Source: Hydractinia symbiolongicarpus
Lineage: Eukaryota; Cnidaria; Hydrozoa; Anthoathecata; Hydractiniidae
Direction of reading: 5' to 3'
Assembly: GCF_029227915.1 (NCBI RefSeq)
Contig: NC_079875.1
Location: 18,963,001 to 19,027,000, forward strand
Length of the DNA: 64,000 nt
Under the pieces are notes generated by a model, which was not told where the DNA came from, did not search any database, and saw only the letters and a program-made list of their open reading frames with translations. The position numbers and the translations under genes are program-made. Shown here one piece after another: positions 41,590 through 54,127 of this stretch (its first letter is position 1; every line of letters begins with the position of its first letter).

Positions 41590-44500
41590 AGATAATATGA
41601 ATTTTTGCAGTCAAATAAAGGTGTTGCACGTAAATCACGTGCTTCCACGTGCCTGCGCAGGATACCCTTTGTCGATTCCTTTTACTCTCAACGGACTACG
41701 ACGTCCCAAATCGTTTTCCTTTGCGTCATGGTCTTAGAACACCGGCAACCACTTGCACAGGCCTCTCAAAGCTCTAATATGGTCTTTTGCCGCCTTATTA
41801 AGGCCTTACACGTAAATAATGAGGTTTCACGGGCCTGCGCAGGTTACAATCGGTCTAGCCCTTTCACTCTCAATGGACTACCACACACTAAGTCCTTTGC
41901 CGCCTTAGTAAGGCCTTAGACGCAAAGAACGTGGTTCAACTCGCCTAGGCAAGTTACAATTGGTCTAGTCCTTCCACTTTGAATGGACTACGACGTCCCA
42001 TGTCGTTTTGCTTGCCGCCATGGCATTTGAACACCGTCAACTCCGTGCAAAGGCCTCTAAATGTTCGAAAATGGTCCTTTGCTGCCTAGGTAAGGCCTTA
42101 GACTTAAACTACGTGGTTCCACGCGCCTAGGCAAAGTACCATTGGGCTATTCCTTGCATTTTCAATGAACTACGACGTTTCAAGTCGTTTTCCTTGGCGT
42201 CATGGCCATAGAACACCGTCAACTACGTGCACAGGCCTCTAAAGGCATTAATGTAGTTTTTTTTCGCCTAATAAAGGCTTTTACACGTAAATCACAAGGT
42301 TCCACGTGCCTGCGCATGTTACCATCGGTCTAGTCTTTCCATTGTCGATGGACTACGACGTTCCAAGTCGCTTTCCTTGGCGTCATGGAATTACAACACC
42401 GTCAACTAGATGCACAAGACCCTTAAGGCAGTAATATGAACTTTTGCGGTCTAATTAAGGACTTAGACGTAAACTACGTGGTTTCACGCGCCCAGGTAAT
42501 TTATCATTGGTCTAGTCCTTCCAATCTAAATGGACTACCACGTCCCAAGTTGTTTTCTTTGGCGCCATGGCGTTAAAACACCGTTAAACACGTGCACAAG
42601 CCTTTAAAGACTCTAATATGGGCGTTTGTCAAATTGAGGCTTTACACGCAAACTACGTGGATCCACGTGCCTTCGCAGATTACCGTTGGTCCAGTCCTTC
42701 CACTCTCAATGGACTACAAAGTTTCAAATTGTTTTCCTTGGCGCTATGACCTTAGAACACCGTCAACTACGTGCACAGGCCTTTCAAGGCTCTAATATGG
42801 TCTTTTGCCGCCTAACTAAGGAGTTACGCGTAAATAACGTGATTCCACATGCCTGCGCAGGTTACGCTTTGTCGATTCCTTTAACTCTCAACGGACTACC
42901 ACGTCCCAAAACGTTTTCCTTGGCGTCATGGCCATAGAACACCGTCAACTACGTGCACAGGCCTCTAAAGGCATTAATATGGTCTTTTGCCGCCTAATTA
43001 AGGACTTTACACGTAAATCAACCGGTGCCACGTGCCTTCGCAGCTTACCCTTTGTCGATTCCTTCTACTCTCAATAGACTACGTCTTCCCAAGTCCTTTT
43101 CCTTGGCATTATGGCCTTACAACATCGTCCAACTACATGCACAACACCCTCATGTCATTAATGTTACCTTCTCCGGTCTAATAAAGCCCTTACACGAAAA
43201 TCATGTGGTTTCACGTCCCTGCGCAGGTTACCCTTCGTCTAATCCATCCACTGTCAATAGACAACGATGTCCCAAGACGTTTTCCATGGCGTTATGGCCT
43301 CGAAACACTGCCAATTACATGCACAGGCCCTTTAAGGCCCCAATAGGTCCTTTTGTCATCTAATGAAGGCTTTACGCGTAAAGAGCAAGGTTTCACGTGC
43401 CTGAGCAGGTTATTGTCGGTCTAGTCCTTCTACTCTCAGTGGACTACGCAATCCCAAGTTGTTTTCCTTGGCGTCATGGCCTTAGAACACCTTCAACTAC
43501 GTGAACAGGCCTCTGAAGGCATTAATATGGTCTTTTGCCGCCGAATTAAGCCCTTACACGTCAACTACGTGGTTCCACGCGCTCAGGCAATTTACCTTTG
43601 GGCTAGTCCTTCCAGTCTCAATGAACTACGACGTTTCAAGTCGTTTTCCTTGGCGTCATGGCCATAGAACACCGTCAACTACGTGCACAGGCATGTCAAC
43701 GTTCTAATATGGTCTTTTGCCGCCTAATTAAGGCATGAGACTTGAATCACATGGTTCCACAGGTCTGCGTGGGTTACCCTTGGTCTAGTACTTGCTCTCT
43801 CAGTGGAATACGACATCCCAAGGCATTCTCCTAGGCCTCGTGGTCTTAGAAAACTCCCAGTTACATGCTTAGGCCCTTTAGTGCCCCAATATTACATTTT
43901 GCCATCTAATGAAGGCTTTACGCGTAAAGAGCGAGGTTTCACGTGCCTGAGCAGATTATTGTCGGTCTATTCCTTCTACTCTCAGTGGACTACGCAATCC
44001 CAAGTTGTTTTCCTTGGCGTCATGGCCTTAGAACACCTTCAACTACGTGAACAGGCCTCTGAAGGCATTAATATGGTCTTTTGCCGCCGAATTAAGCCCT
44101 TACACGTCAACTACGTGGTTCCACGCGCTCAGGCAATTTACCTTTGGGCTAGTCCTTCCAGTCTCAATGAACTACGACGTTTCAAGTCGTTTTCCTTGGC
44201 GTCATGGCCATAGAACACCGTCAACTACGTGCACAGGCATGTCAACGTTCTAATATGGTCTTTTGCCGCCTAATTAAGGCATGAGACTTGAATCACATGG
44301 TTCCACAGGTCTGCGTGGGTTACCCTTGGTCTAGTACTTGCTGTCTCAGTGGAATACGACATCCCAAGGCATTCTCCTAGGCCTCGTGGTCTTAGAAAAC
44401 TCCCAGTTACATGCTTAGGCCCTTTAGTGCCCCAATATTACATTTTGCCATCTAATGAAGGCTTTACGCGTAAAGAGCGAGGTTTCACGTGCCTGAGCAG

Positions 44501-47176
44501 ATTATTGTCGGTCTATTCCTTCTACTCTCAGTGGACTACGCAATCCCAAGTTGTTTTCCTTGGCGTCATGGCCTTAGAACACCTTCAACTACGTGAACAG
44601 GCCTCTGAAGGCATTAATATGGTCTTTTGCCGCCGAATTAAGGCATGAGACTTGAATCACATGGTTCCACAGGTCTGCGTGGGTTACCCTTGGTCTAGTA
44701 CTTGCTGTCTCAGTGGAATACGACATCCCAAGGCATTCTCCTAGGCCTCGTGGTCTTAGAAAACTGCCAGTTACATGCTTAGGCCCTTTAGGGCCCCAAT
44801 ATTACATTTTGCCATGTAATGAAGGCTTTACGCGTAAAGAGCGGGGTTTCACGTGCCGGAACAGGTTATTGTCGGTCTAGTCCTTCTATTCTCAGTGGAC
44901 TACGACGTCCGAAGTTGCTTTCCTTGGCGTCATTGCCATAGAACACCGTCAACTACGTGCACAGGCCTCTAAAAGCATTAATATGGTCTTTTCCGCCGAA
45001 TTAAGCCCTTACACGTAAACTACGTGGTTCCACGCGCTCAGGCAATTTACCATTGATCTAGTCTTTCCAGTCTCAATGGGCTACGATGTCCCAAGTCGTT
45101 TTCCTTGGCGTCATGGCCATAGATCACCGTCAACTACGTGCACAGGCCTCTCAAGGCTTTAATATGACCCTTTGCGGTCTAATAAAGGCGTTACACATAA
45201 ATCACGTGATTACACGTCTCTGCGCAGATTACCCTTGGTCCAGCCTTTTCACTCTCAATGGACTACGTCGGTCCAAGTCGTTTTCCTTGGCGTCATGGCC
45301 ATAGAACACCGTCAACTACGTGCACAGACCTCTAAAGGCATTAATATGGTCTTTGGCCGCCTAATTAAGGCCTTTACACGTAAATCACAAGGTTTCACGT
45401 GCCTGCGCAGTTTACCATCGGTCTAGTTCCTCCACTCTCAATTGACTACGACGTCTGAAGCTGCTTTCCTTGGCGTCATGGCCATAGAACAACGTCAACT
45501 ACGTGCACAGGCATGTCAAGGTTCTAATATGGTCTTTTCCCGCCTAATTAAGGCATGAGACGTGAATCACGTGGTTCTACAGGTCTGCGTGGGTTACCCT
45601 TGGTCTAGTACTTGCTGTCTCAGAGGAATACGACATCCCAAGGCATTCTCCTTGGCCTCGTGGTCTTAGAAAACTGCCAGTTACATGCATAGGCCCTTTA
45701 GGGCCCCAACATTACATTTTGCCATCTAATGAAGGCTTTACGCGTAAAGAGCGAGGTTTCACGTGCCTGAGCAGATTATTGTCGGTCTATTCCTTCTACT
45801 CTCAGTGGACTACGCAATCCCAAGTTGTTTTCCTTGGCGTAATGGCCTTAGAACACCTTCAACTACGTGCACAGGCCTCTGAAGGCATTAATATGGTCTT
45901 TTGCCGCCGAATTAAGCCCTTACACGTAAACTACGTGGTTCCAAGCCCTCAGGCAAATTACCTTTGGGCTAGTCCTTCCAGTCTCTATGAACTACGACGT
46001 TCCAAGTCGTTTTCCTTGGCGTCATTGCCATAGAACACCGTCAACTACGTGCACAGGCCTCTAAATGCTCTTAAAAGGTCTTTTGCGCCTAAGTAAGGCC
46101 TTACACGTAAACTTCGTCGTTCCACGCGCCCAGGCAAAATACCTTTGAGCTAGTCCTTCCAGTCTCAATAGACTACGACGTCCCAAGTCGTTTTCCATGG
46201 CGTCATGGCCATAGAATAGCGTCAACTACGTGCACGAGCCTCTAAAGGCAATAATATGAATTTTTTCGGTCTAATAAAGACGTTACACATAAGTCACGTG
46301 GTTACACGTTTCTTCGCAGGTTACCCTTCGTCTAGTCCTTCCACTCTCAATGGACTATGACGTCCTAAGTCGTTTTCCTTGGCGTCGTGGCCATAGAACA
46401 CCGTCAACTACGTGCACGGGTCTCTAAATGCATTAATATGGTCTTTTGCCGCCTAATTAAGGCTTTCACACGTATATTAACCGGTGCCACGTGCCTTCGC
46501 AGGTTACCCTTTGTCGATTCCTTCTACTCTCAATAGACTACGTCTTCCCAAGTCCTTTTCCTTGGCGTCATGGCCTTACAACATCGTCAACTACACGCAC
46601 AGGCCTCTAAATGCTCTAATAAGGTCTTTTGCCGCCTAAGTAAGGCCTTACACGTAAACTACGTGGTTCCCCGTGCCTGCGAAGGTTACTCTTTCTCGAT
46701 TCCTTCTACGTTCAATGGCCTACGACGTCCCAAGTTGTTTTCCTTGGCGTTACGGCCTTAAGACAACGTGACTACGTGCACAGGCTTCTAAAGGCATGAC
46801 CTTTTTCGGTCTAATAAAGACGTTACACATAAGTCACGTGGTTACATGTTTCTGCACAGGTTACCTTTCGTCTAGTCCTTCCACTCTCAATAGACTACGA
46901 TGTCCCAAGTCGTTTTCCTTCGCGTTATGGCCTCAGAACACCGTCAACCGCATGCACAGACCCCTTAAGACAGTAATATGACCTTTTGCGGTCTAATAAA
47001 GGCGTTACACGTAAATCACATAGTTCCTTGCGGACGACGTCCCAAGTTGTTTTCATACGACGTCCCAAGTTGTCTTCCTTGGCGTTACGGCCTTAGAACA
47101 CCGTGACTACCAGGCCTCGAAAGGCAATAATATGACTTTTTTTGGTCTAATAAAGGCGTAACACATAAGTCACGTG
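41590..47176 (+). repeat. 183-bp satellite array C (+)
   Basis: About 30 tandem units. Landmarks: CCTAATTAAGGCCTTACACG, ACGTGGTTCCACG (palindromic), CTAGTCCTTCCACTCTCAAT, GGACTACGACGTCCCAAGTC, TTTTCCTTGGCGTCATGGCC, AACACCGTCAACTACGTGCA. Units differ by 5-20 percent by eye, except for a block of near-identical three-unit repeats at 43,349-44,650. Short reading frames throughout are by-products of the unit. Confidence 0.95.
43349..44650 (+). repeat. 546-bp higher-order repeat in satellite
   Basis: A three-unit block of 546 bases (3 x 182) is repeated almost without change: 43,803 corresponds to 44,349, and 43,476 to 44,022. The next recurrence comes 364 bases later (two units, at 44,713), so one unit was dropped. 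This is typical of recent unequal exchange. Confidence 0.85.
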
Positions 47177-47185
47177 GTTACGTGA
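47170..47185. repeat. Inversion centre of the satellite
   Basis: On the left the array reads GGTCTAATAAAGGCGTAACA. About 40 bases further it reads ACGCCTTTATTAGACC, and from there every unit is in opposite orientation. It marks the symmetry point of the satellite part of the palindrome. Confidence 0.85.
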
Positions 47186-50100
47186 AACGCCTTTATTAGA
47201 CCGCAAAAGGTCATATTACTGTCTTAAGGGGTCTCTGCATGCGGTTGACGGTGTTCTCCGGCCATGACGCCAAGGAAAATGACTTGGTACGTCGCATTCC
47301 ATTGAGAGTGGAGGGACTAGACCGATGGTAAACTGGGCAGGCAGGTGGAACATTGTGATTTACGTGTAAAGGCCTTAAATAGGCGAAAAAAGACTATATT
47401 AATGCCTTTAGAGGCATGTGCACGTAGTTGACGTTGTTCTAAGGCCATGACGCTAAGGAAAACGATTTGGGACGTCGTATCCGTTAAGAGTAAAAGGAAT
47501 CGACAAAGGGTAACCTGGGCAGGCACGTGGAATCACGTGATTTACGCGTAACTCCTTAATTAGGCGGCAAAAGACCATATAACTGCCTCAAGGGGCCTGT
47601 GTATGTAGTTGACGCTGTTCTAAGGCCATGACGCCATGGAAAACGACTTGGGACGTCGTAGTCCATTACAACTGGAAGGACTAGCTCAAAGGTATTTTGC
47701 CGGGGCGCGTGGAACGACGTAGTTTACGTGTAAGGCCTTACTTAGGCGGCAAAAGACCTTTTTAGAGCATTTAGAGGCCTGTGCACGTAGTTGACAGTGT
47801 TCTATGGCAATGACGCCAAGGAAAACGACTTGGGACGTCGTAGTCCATTGAGAGTGGGACTAGATCGAAGGTAATTGGCGTAGGTCCACCAGGAACTACG
47901 TGATTTACGTGTAACGCCTTTATTAGACCGCAAAAGGCCGTACTACAGACTGAAGGGGGGCCTGCGCACTTAGTTGGCGGTGTTCAAAGCCATGACGTCA
48001 AGGAAAACGACTTGGGCCGACGTAGTCCATTGAGAGTGGAAAGGCTGGACCAAGGGTAACCTGCGGAAAAACGTGTAATCACGTGATTTATGTGTAACGC
48101 CTTTATTAGACCGCAAAAGGTCATATTAAAGCCTTGAGAGGCTCGTGCACGTAGTTGACGGTGTTCTTTGGCCATGACGCCAAGGAAAAGGATTTGGGAC
48201 GTCATAGTCCATTGAGACTAGAAGGACTAGACGAAGGGTAACCAGCGCAGGGACGTGAAACCACGTGATTTACATGTAAAGGCCTTAATTAGGCGGTAAA
48301 AGACCATATTAATGCCTTTAGAGGCCTGTGCACGTAGTTGACGGTGATCTATGGCAATGACGCCAAGGAAAACGACTTGTAACGTCGTAGTCCATTGAGA
48401 CTGGAAGGACTAGCCCAAAGGTAAATTGCCTGAGCGCGTGGAACCACGTAGTTGACGTGTAAGGGCTTAATTCGGCGGCAAAAGACCATATTAATGCCTT
48501 CAGAGGCCTGTTCACGTAGTTGAAGGTGTTCTAAGGCCATGACGCCAAGGAAAACAACTTGGGATTGCGTAGTCCACTGAGAGTAGAAGGACTAGACCGA
48601 CAATAACCTGCTCAGGCCCGTGAAACCTTGCTCTTTACGCGTAAAGCCTTTATTAGATGACAAAAGGTAATATTGGGGCCCTAAAGGGCCTATGCATGTA
48701 ACTGGCAGTGTTCTAAGGCCACGAAGCCTAGGAAGTTGCCTTGGGATGGCGTAGTCCACTGAGACAGCAAATACTAGACCAAGGGTAACTCGCGCAGACC
48801 TGTGGAACCATGTGATTCACGTCTCATGCCTTAATTAGGCGAAAAAAGACCATATTAGAACCTTGACATGCCTGTGCACGTAGTTGACGGTGTTCTAAGG
48901 CGATGACGCCAAGGAAAACGGCTTAGGACGTCGTAATCCATTGCGACTGGAAAAACTAGACCAATGGTAAATTGTCTGAGCGCGTGGAACCACGTAATTT
49001 ACGTATAAGGGCTTAATTCGGCGGCAAAAGACCATACTAATGCCTTCAGAGGCCTGTGCACGTAGTTGACGGTGTTCAATGGCCATGACGCCAAGGAAAA
49101 CGACTTTGCACGTCGTAGTCAATTGAAACTGGAAGGACTAAGTGGATGGTAACCTGCTCAGAGACGTGTAATCACCTGATTTATGTGTAACGCCTTTATT
49201 AGACCGCAAAGGGTCATATTAAAGCCTTGAGAGGCCTGTGCCCGTAGTTGACGGTGTTCTAAGGCCATGACGCCAAGAAAAATGACCTGGGACGTCGTAG
49301 TGCATTGAGAGTGGAAGGAATAGACGAAGGGTAACCAGCGCAGGGACGTGAAACCACCTGATTTACGTGTAAGGCCTTTATTAGACCGAAAAAGTTATTA
49401 TTACTGTCATAAGGGTTTTGTGCATGTAGTTGACGGTGTTTTAAGGCCATGACGCCAAGGAAAAGGATTTGGGACGTCGTAGTCCATTGAGACTGGAAGG
49501 ACTAGCCCAAAGGTAAATTGCCTGAGCGCGTGGAACCACGTAGTTGACGTGTAAGGGCTTAATTCGGCGGAAAAGACCATATTAATGCCTTCAGAGGCCT
49601 GTTCACGTAGTTGAAGGTGTTCTTAGGCCATGACGTCAGGGAAAACGACTTGATACGTCGTATTCCATTGAGAGTGGAGGGACTAGAGCGATGGTAAAGT
49701 GGGCAGGCACGTGGAACCTTGTGATTTACGTGTAAAGGCCTTAATTAGGCGGCAAAAGACCATTTTAATGCTTTTAGAGGCCTGTGCACGTAGTTGACGG
49801 TGTTCTTAGGCCATGACGTCAGGGAAAACGACTTGATACGTCGTATTCCATTGAGAGTGGAGGGACTAGAGCGATGGTAAAGTGCGCAGGCACGTGGAAC
49901 CTTGTGATTTACGTGTAAAGGTCTTAATTAGGCGGGGAAAGACCATAATACTCCTTTAAGGGGCCTGTGTATGTAGTTGACAGTGTTCTAAGACCATGAC
50001 GCCCAGGAAAATGACTTGGGACGTCATAGTCCATTGAGAGTGGAAAGACTAGACGAAGGGTAACCAGCGCAGGGACGTGAAACCATGTGATTTACGTGTA

Positions 50101-51080
50101 ATGCCTTTATTAGACTGAAAAAGGTATTATTACTGTCATAAGGGTTTTTTGCATGTAGTTGACGGTGTTGTAAGGCATGACGCTAAGGAAAACGACCTGG
50201 ACCAACGTAGTCCATTGAGAGTGGAAAGGCTGGACCGAGGGTAACATGCGGAGAGACGTGTAATCACGTGATTTATGTGTAAGGCCTTTATTAAACCGCA
50301 AAGGGTCATATTAAAGCCTTGAGAGGCCTGTGCACGTAGTTGACGGTGTTCTATGGCCATGACGCCAAGGAAAAGGATTTGGGACGTCGTAGTCCATTGA
50401 GACTGGAAGGACTAGCCCAAAGGTAAATTGCCTGAGCGCGTGGAACCACGTAGTTGACGTGTGAGGGCTTAATTCGGCGGAAAAGACCATATTAATGCCT
50501 TCAGAGGCCTGTTCACGTAGTTGAAGGTGTTCTAAGGCCATGACGCCAAGGAAAACGACTTGAGACGTCGTAGTCCACTGAGAGTAGAAGGACTACACCG
50601 ACAATAACCTGCTCAGGCACGTGAAACCCCGCTCTTTACGCGTAAAGCCTTTATTAGATGGCAAAAGGTAATATTGGGCACTAAAGGGCCTATGCATGTA
50701 ACTGGCAGTGTTCTAAGGCCACGAGGCCTAGGAAATTGCCTTGGGATGTCGTAGTCCACCGAGACAGCAAATACTAGACGAAGGGTAACCCGAGCAGACC
50801 TGTGGAACCATGTCATTCAAGTCTCATGCCTTAATTAGGCGGCAAAAGACCATATTAGAACGTTGACATGCCTGTGCACGTAGTTGACGGTGTTCTAAGG
50901 CCATGACGCCAAGGAAAACAACTTCGGATGTCGTAGTCCATCGAGACTGAAAGGACTAGGTTGATGGTAACCTGCTTAGTCACGTGGAACCTCGTGATTT
51001 ACGTCTAAGGCCTTAACTAGGCGGTAAAAGACCATATTAGAACCTTGAGAGGCCTGTGCATGTAGTTGACGGTGTTCTAT
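47186..51080 (-). repeat. 183-bp satellite array D (-)
   Basis: About 21 units in the reverse orientation of array C, ending abruptly at the truncated Polinton polymerase. Unit variants also present in array C (for example the class carrying TTGGGATGTCGTAGTCCAC) recur here, so the arrays share ancestry. It is about 1.7 kb shorter than array C. Confidence 0.95.
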
Positions 51081-52359
51081 ACCCCAGGAGCGTATGAGGG
51101 AAAAATTGTCTTCGATCACGTACAGATCAAGGTGATAAGCACGCGTGAACCCGTCTTGGGATGCGGCCCTCTCCCGGATTGGTTGCGAAAAAAAAAGTGC
51201 ATTTGCGCCATGGATGGTGAAGATGCCAGAACGGACAACCTATGCTTCTGGAGATGTCTTGCGGTAAAGGAGAGGGCGGATGTAGTACGGAGAACAGAAC
51301 GTTTAACAAAAACAGCCCTCGCCCTAGCCCGAGAGTAGTAGGAGAATCCCAAGCTCAAGCGTAAGGACGTGCGCCCCACAATGCTGGTGGATTTGGAGGG
51401 CGTTGCCAAATAATTCAAGGTCAACATCAGGGTCTTTGAACCCAACGCAAACTCTGATAAAGCACCATGGCGAATCGTCTACGGGCAAAGGCAGCACAAA
51501 GAGAGGTTAGACACTATCAATCTAGGTATGCTGGACGGGCACTGTTTTTACATCAAGGATTTAGACGTTCTGGCCCAACAGAAATGGGAATGTGAGGTAT
51601 GCAAACAACTGTTTACCAAAAGCAACCACTTCACACGGCATAAAAGGAACGAATGGGAGGGTGTCAAGACGACGATTATCTGCAAAGGGGGGAAGGTCAA
51701 ACATATGCCCAGCAAGTCGGAGAAGGTCTTTTATGATGAGGGGTATAGCTATGATGCATCAAAATGGATAGAATACATGTCAAAACAAACCGGAAGGCAT
51801 ATCCATCGTGCCATATTTGGTCATGGTGGTGGACATGTTATCCGTGATGGTAAAAAGGAGTGGAAAGTTGATTTATGAGTACAATGGTTGTAGGTTGCAC
51901 GGCTGTCCCTGTCTATCCGAGAGAACCAAGGCGGACAAGACTCATTACGCTGCAACCCTGTCTAAGGAAAGGATGATACGGGAAAAGGGCTATAACCTCG
52001 TCACGGCTTGGGAATGTGAGAAACCACCCAAAATCAGGAGGTACTTTCAGAAGAAGTTCATACCATATCCCCACTACCTGATATTTGATTTTGAAGCCCT
52101 CCTATCACCTTTAAATTACCGGCAAACCTCCTATCTAACATACCTTTCGAGACATGTTCCGATAAGTGTTGGTATTGCCGATAGTTTAAATAGTCCCCCG
52201 ACATTCATTGAGCACAGAAATCACTAGATCCTGGTTAAACGGTTTGTGGAGGAGCTGGAAAAGAGGAATCCCCTCATTGTGAAAGAGGTTGAGAGATTGT
52301 ACCCGAAGCCCGACGACTTTGACATGCTCTCCAAAAAGAACCGGGAGTTGTTGAGGCAG
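51081..52359 (+). pseudogene. DNA polymerase B fragment, right copy
   Basis: Starts in mid-gene (GKIVFDHVQIKVIS) and continues through DNLCFWRCLAVKE, the zinc-finger-like and HGGGHVI segments, to FDFEALLSP and LSKKNRELLRQ. Compared with the left copy it has a 26-base deletion near 51,870, which shifts the frame before YEYNGCRLHGC. The 5' part is absent, so this copy was cut after the shared decay had begun. Confidence 0.85.
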
Positions 52360-52842
52360 AGATCCCTGTGTAAAGACTGCAAGGGTGGTCAAATTTGCCG
52401 GCATGAAAGGGTGAGATCCATGTGTAAAGACTGAAAGGGTAGTCAGTATTGCCCCATGAAAGGATAAGATCAACGTGTAAAGAGTGTGGGGGTGGATGTC
52501 TTTGCCACCATAAAAAACTAAGGCGGCAATGCCCTATTTGCAATCCCACAGGGCATCTTGCCCATAATGACGCAGCCGAACCTTCTATGCCCTGAAGGAA
52601 AACAAGGAGCTTGGTTCTCAGGAGTACCTAGGGTGTGATATGGCTACACTGCGGATCCATATTGAAGCTCAGTTTTCCGGGGGTATGTCATGGGACAATT
52701 ATGGTAGAAATTCCCAGTTCAATATAGGCAAAACGGGGATGCTCCGTCGCTTGATGAGGTAGCTAAAAGGCTTCATTGCACCAACACCCAGCCTATGTGG
52801 GCGAGTGAGAATATAGCCAAAGGTAACCGATATGTCTCGTAA
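52360..52842 (+). pseudogene. Cys-repeat HNH remnant, right copy
   Basis: Same content and same lesions as 38,942-39,424: a nonsense codon after SMCKD, a frameshift after the Cys repeats, and loss of the catalytic His segment between WDNYG and LDEVAKRLH. It ends NIAKGNRYVS at 52,842. Sharing of all lesions dates them before the duplication. Confidence 0.7.
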
Positions 52843-52935
52843 TAGGTAGCCCACACCAAACACAATTATTTTAATACTCATACGGGTATCAAAATCCTTG
52901 AGTAAAACCCTCTGTCCAAGCATTGGTATATAGAA

Positions 52936-53740
52936 ATGTCTCTTGCAGTAGTTGATTATTTCCAGGGAAAACAAGTCCGATCATTTTATGTTCAGGATAA
53001 AGGTCAATGTATTGTGGCATCCGATGTTTGGAGAGCTGTAGGTTATAAACGAAGGGTCTGGGTACAGGCCATTCAGCGATATGTTCCTGCCAAGTATAAA
53101 ATGCGATTAGGTGATGCTATAACTGGTCCCGAGGGTGTACTCAGATCTGAGTACACCCAACCAAACACAGTTTTGCTGACTGACGCTGGCCTATGTACCT
53201 TCCTCCTGACATGTGGTCAGCCTGACGCAAAACCCTTTTTGAAATGGGTTGTAGAAGAGGTGCTACTCAAGGAAATACGAAAGCTTGCTGCGGCAATCGA
53301 GGACAGAGATACTGCCGTTGCTATACTCAAGGATGATCTACAGGATAGGGACAACCAACTCATGGTACTGGGGGATGAACTCGAGGCACAGGCCCGGCAA
53401 AATGCAAGGCTTAGAGAAAGACATGTACCCAATGCTCAGGACCCGGGCATTGATAACGTTATCATCATCCACCGTAAACACAGCGCACAGGATGACGACG
53501 AATACCATCATCTTCCCTATTGCTGCACGCGTGTTCAGAGGCGCAATATTAGCAGGAAGAGATTGTAGTTCAGTGACAATTACCCAGGCGCGGAGGAGAT
53601 TGTCGTCATCGACAACCACAACGGTATACAAGCCTTTAATCGGTTCGAAGAGGAGGGACATGTGGAACGTTTCAGAAACCATTTCGGTCTTGTGGACCTT
53701 ACGCGTGATGACCTATATGATCTGGGTGTTCCGGCATTAG
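52936..53740 (+). pseudogene. BRO-N domain protein, right copy
   Basis: 210 codons open from MSLAVVDYFQG, then the same frameshift as the left copy. The C-terminal frame (EEIVVIDNHNGIQAF, FGLVDLTRDDLYDLGVP) runs into the neighbouring gene. The 312-base deletion removed the BRO stop codon, the intergenic hairpin and the neighbour's N-terminus, joining the two genes. Confidence 0.78.
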
Positions 53741-54127
53741 GTAAAAAAGCATGGGCAACATTTGCGAGAAACGAGATCGATGATGATCTATGGAGCACTC
53801 TGCTACCAGATCGTCAAGGATAGGGACTTGAAGCTATCGAATTTGGCCGATCTAGAAAAAATAAGCAAAATACTCAACTTTCCGATACCAGATAGACGTC
53901 TAGTCGATATTGATTTGGAGAATGAGCCTAATGTCACCAAAGGCATCGTCTATGGGTACCCGTTCTACACCCAACATCCTTTGGATTATCCAAGGGATCC
54001 GAATGAAGATGATGAGGAAATAGATTTGGGTGAAGATGATGACGAGGATGACGAAATAGATTTGGATGAACTAGAGGAACTCGTGAAAGCATATTACCAT
54101 TCCTTGATAACCGCCAGCGGTACCTGA
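53741..54127 (+). pseudogene. Acidic-tailed protein, right copy (5' deleted)
   Basis: Only the C-terminal two thirds remain (from KKAWATFARNE). The Cys cluster present in the left copy is lost. The acidic tail is unchanged. Confidence 0.5.

Noticed and set aside
41543-51000. Many 60-136-residue frames with recurring text such as LRRPKSFSLASWP
   Set aside because: They are translations of the 183-bp satellite unit and recur in step with it on whichever strand the unit lies. No evidence of a real protein.
41590-51080. CRISPR-like array
   Set aside because: Tandem units abut without unique spacers and the genome is eukaryotic; this is satellite DNA.
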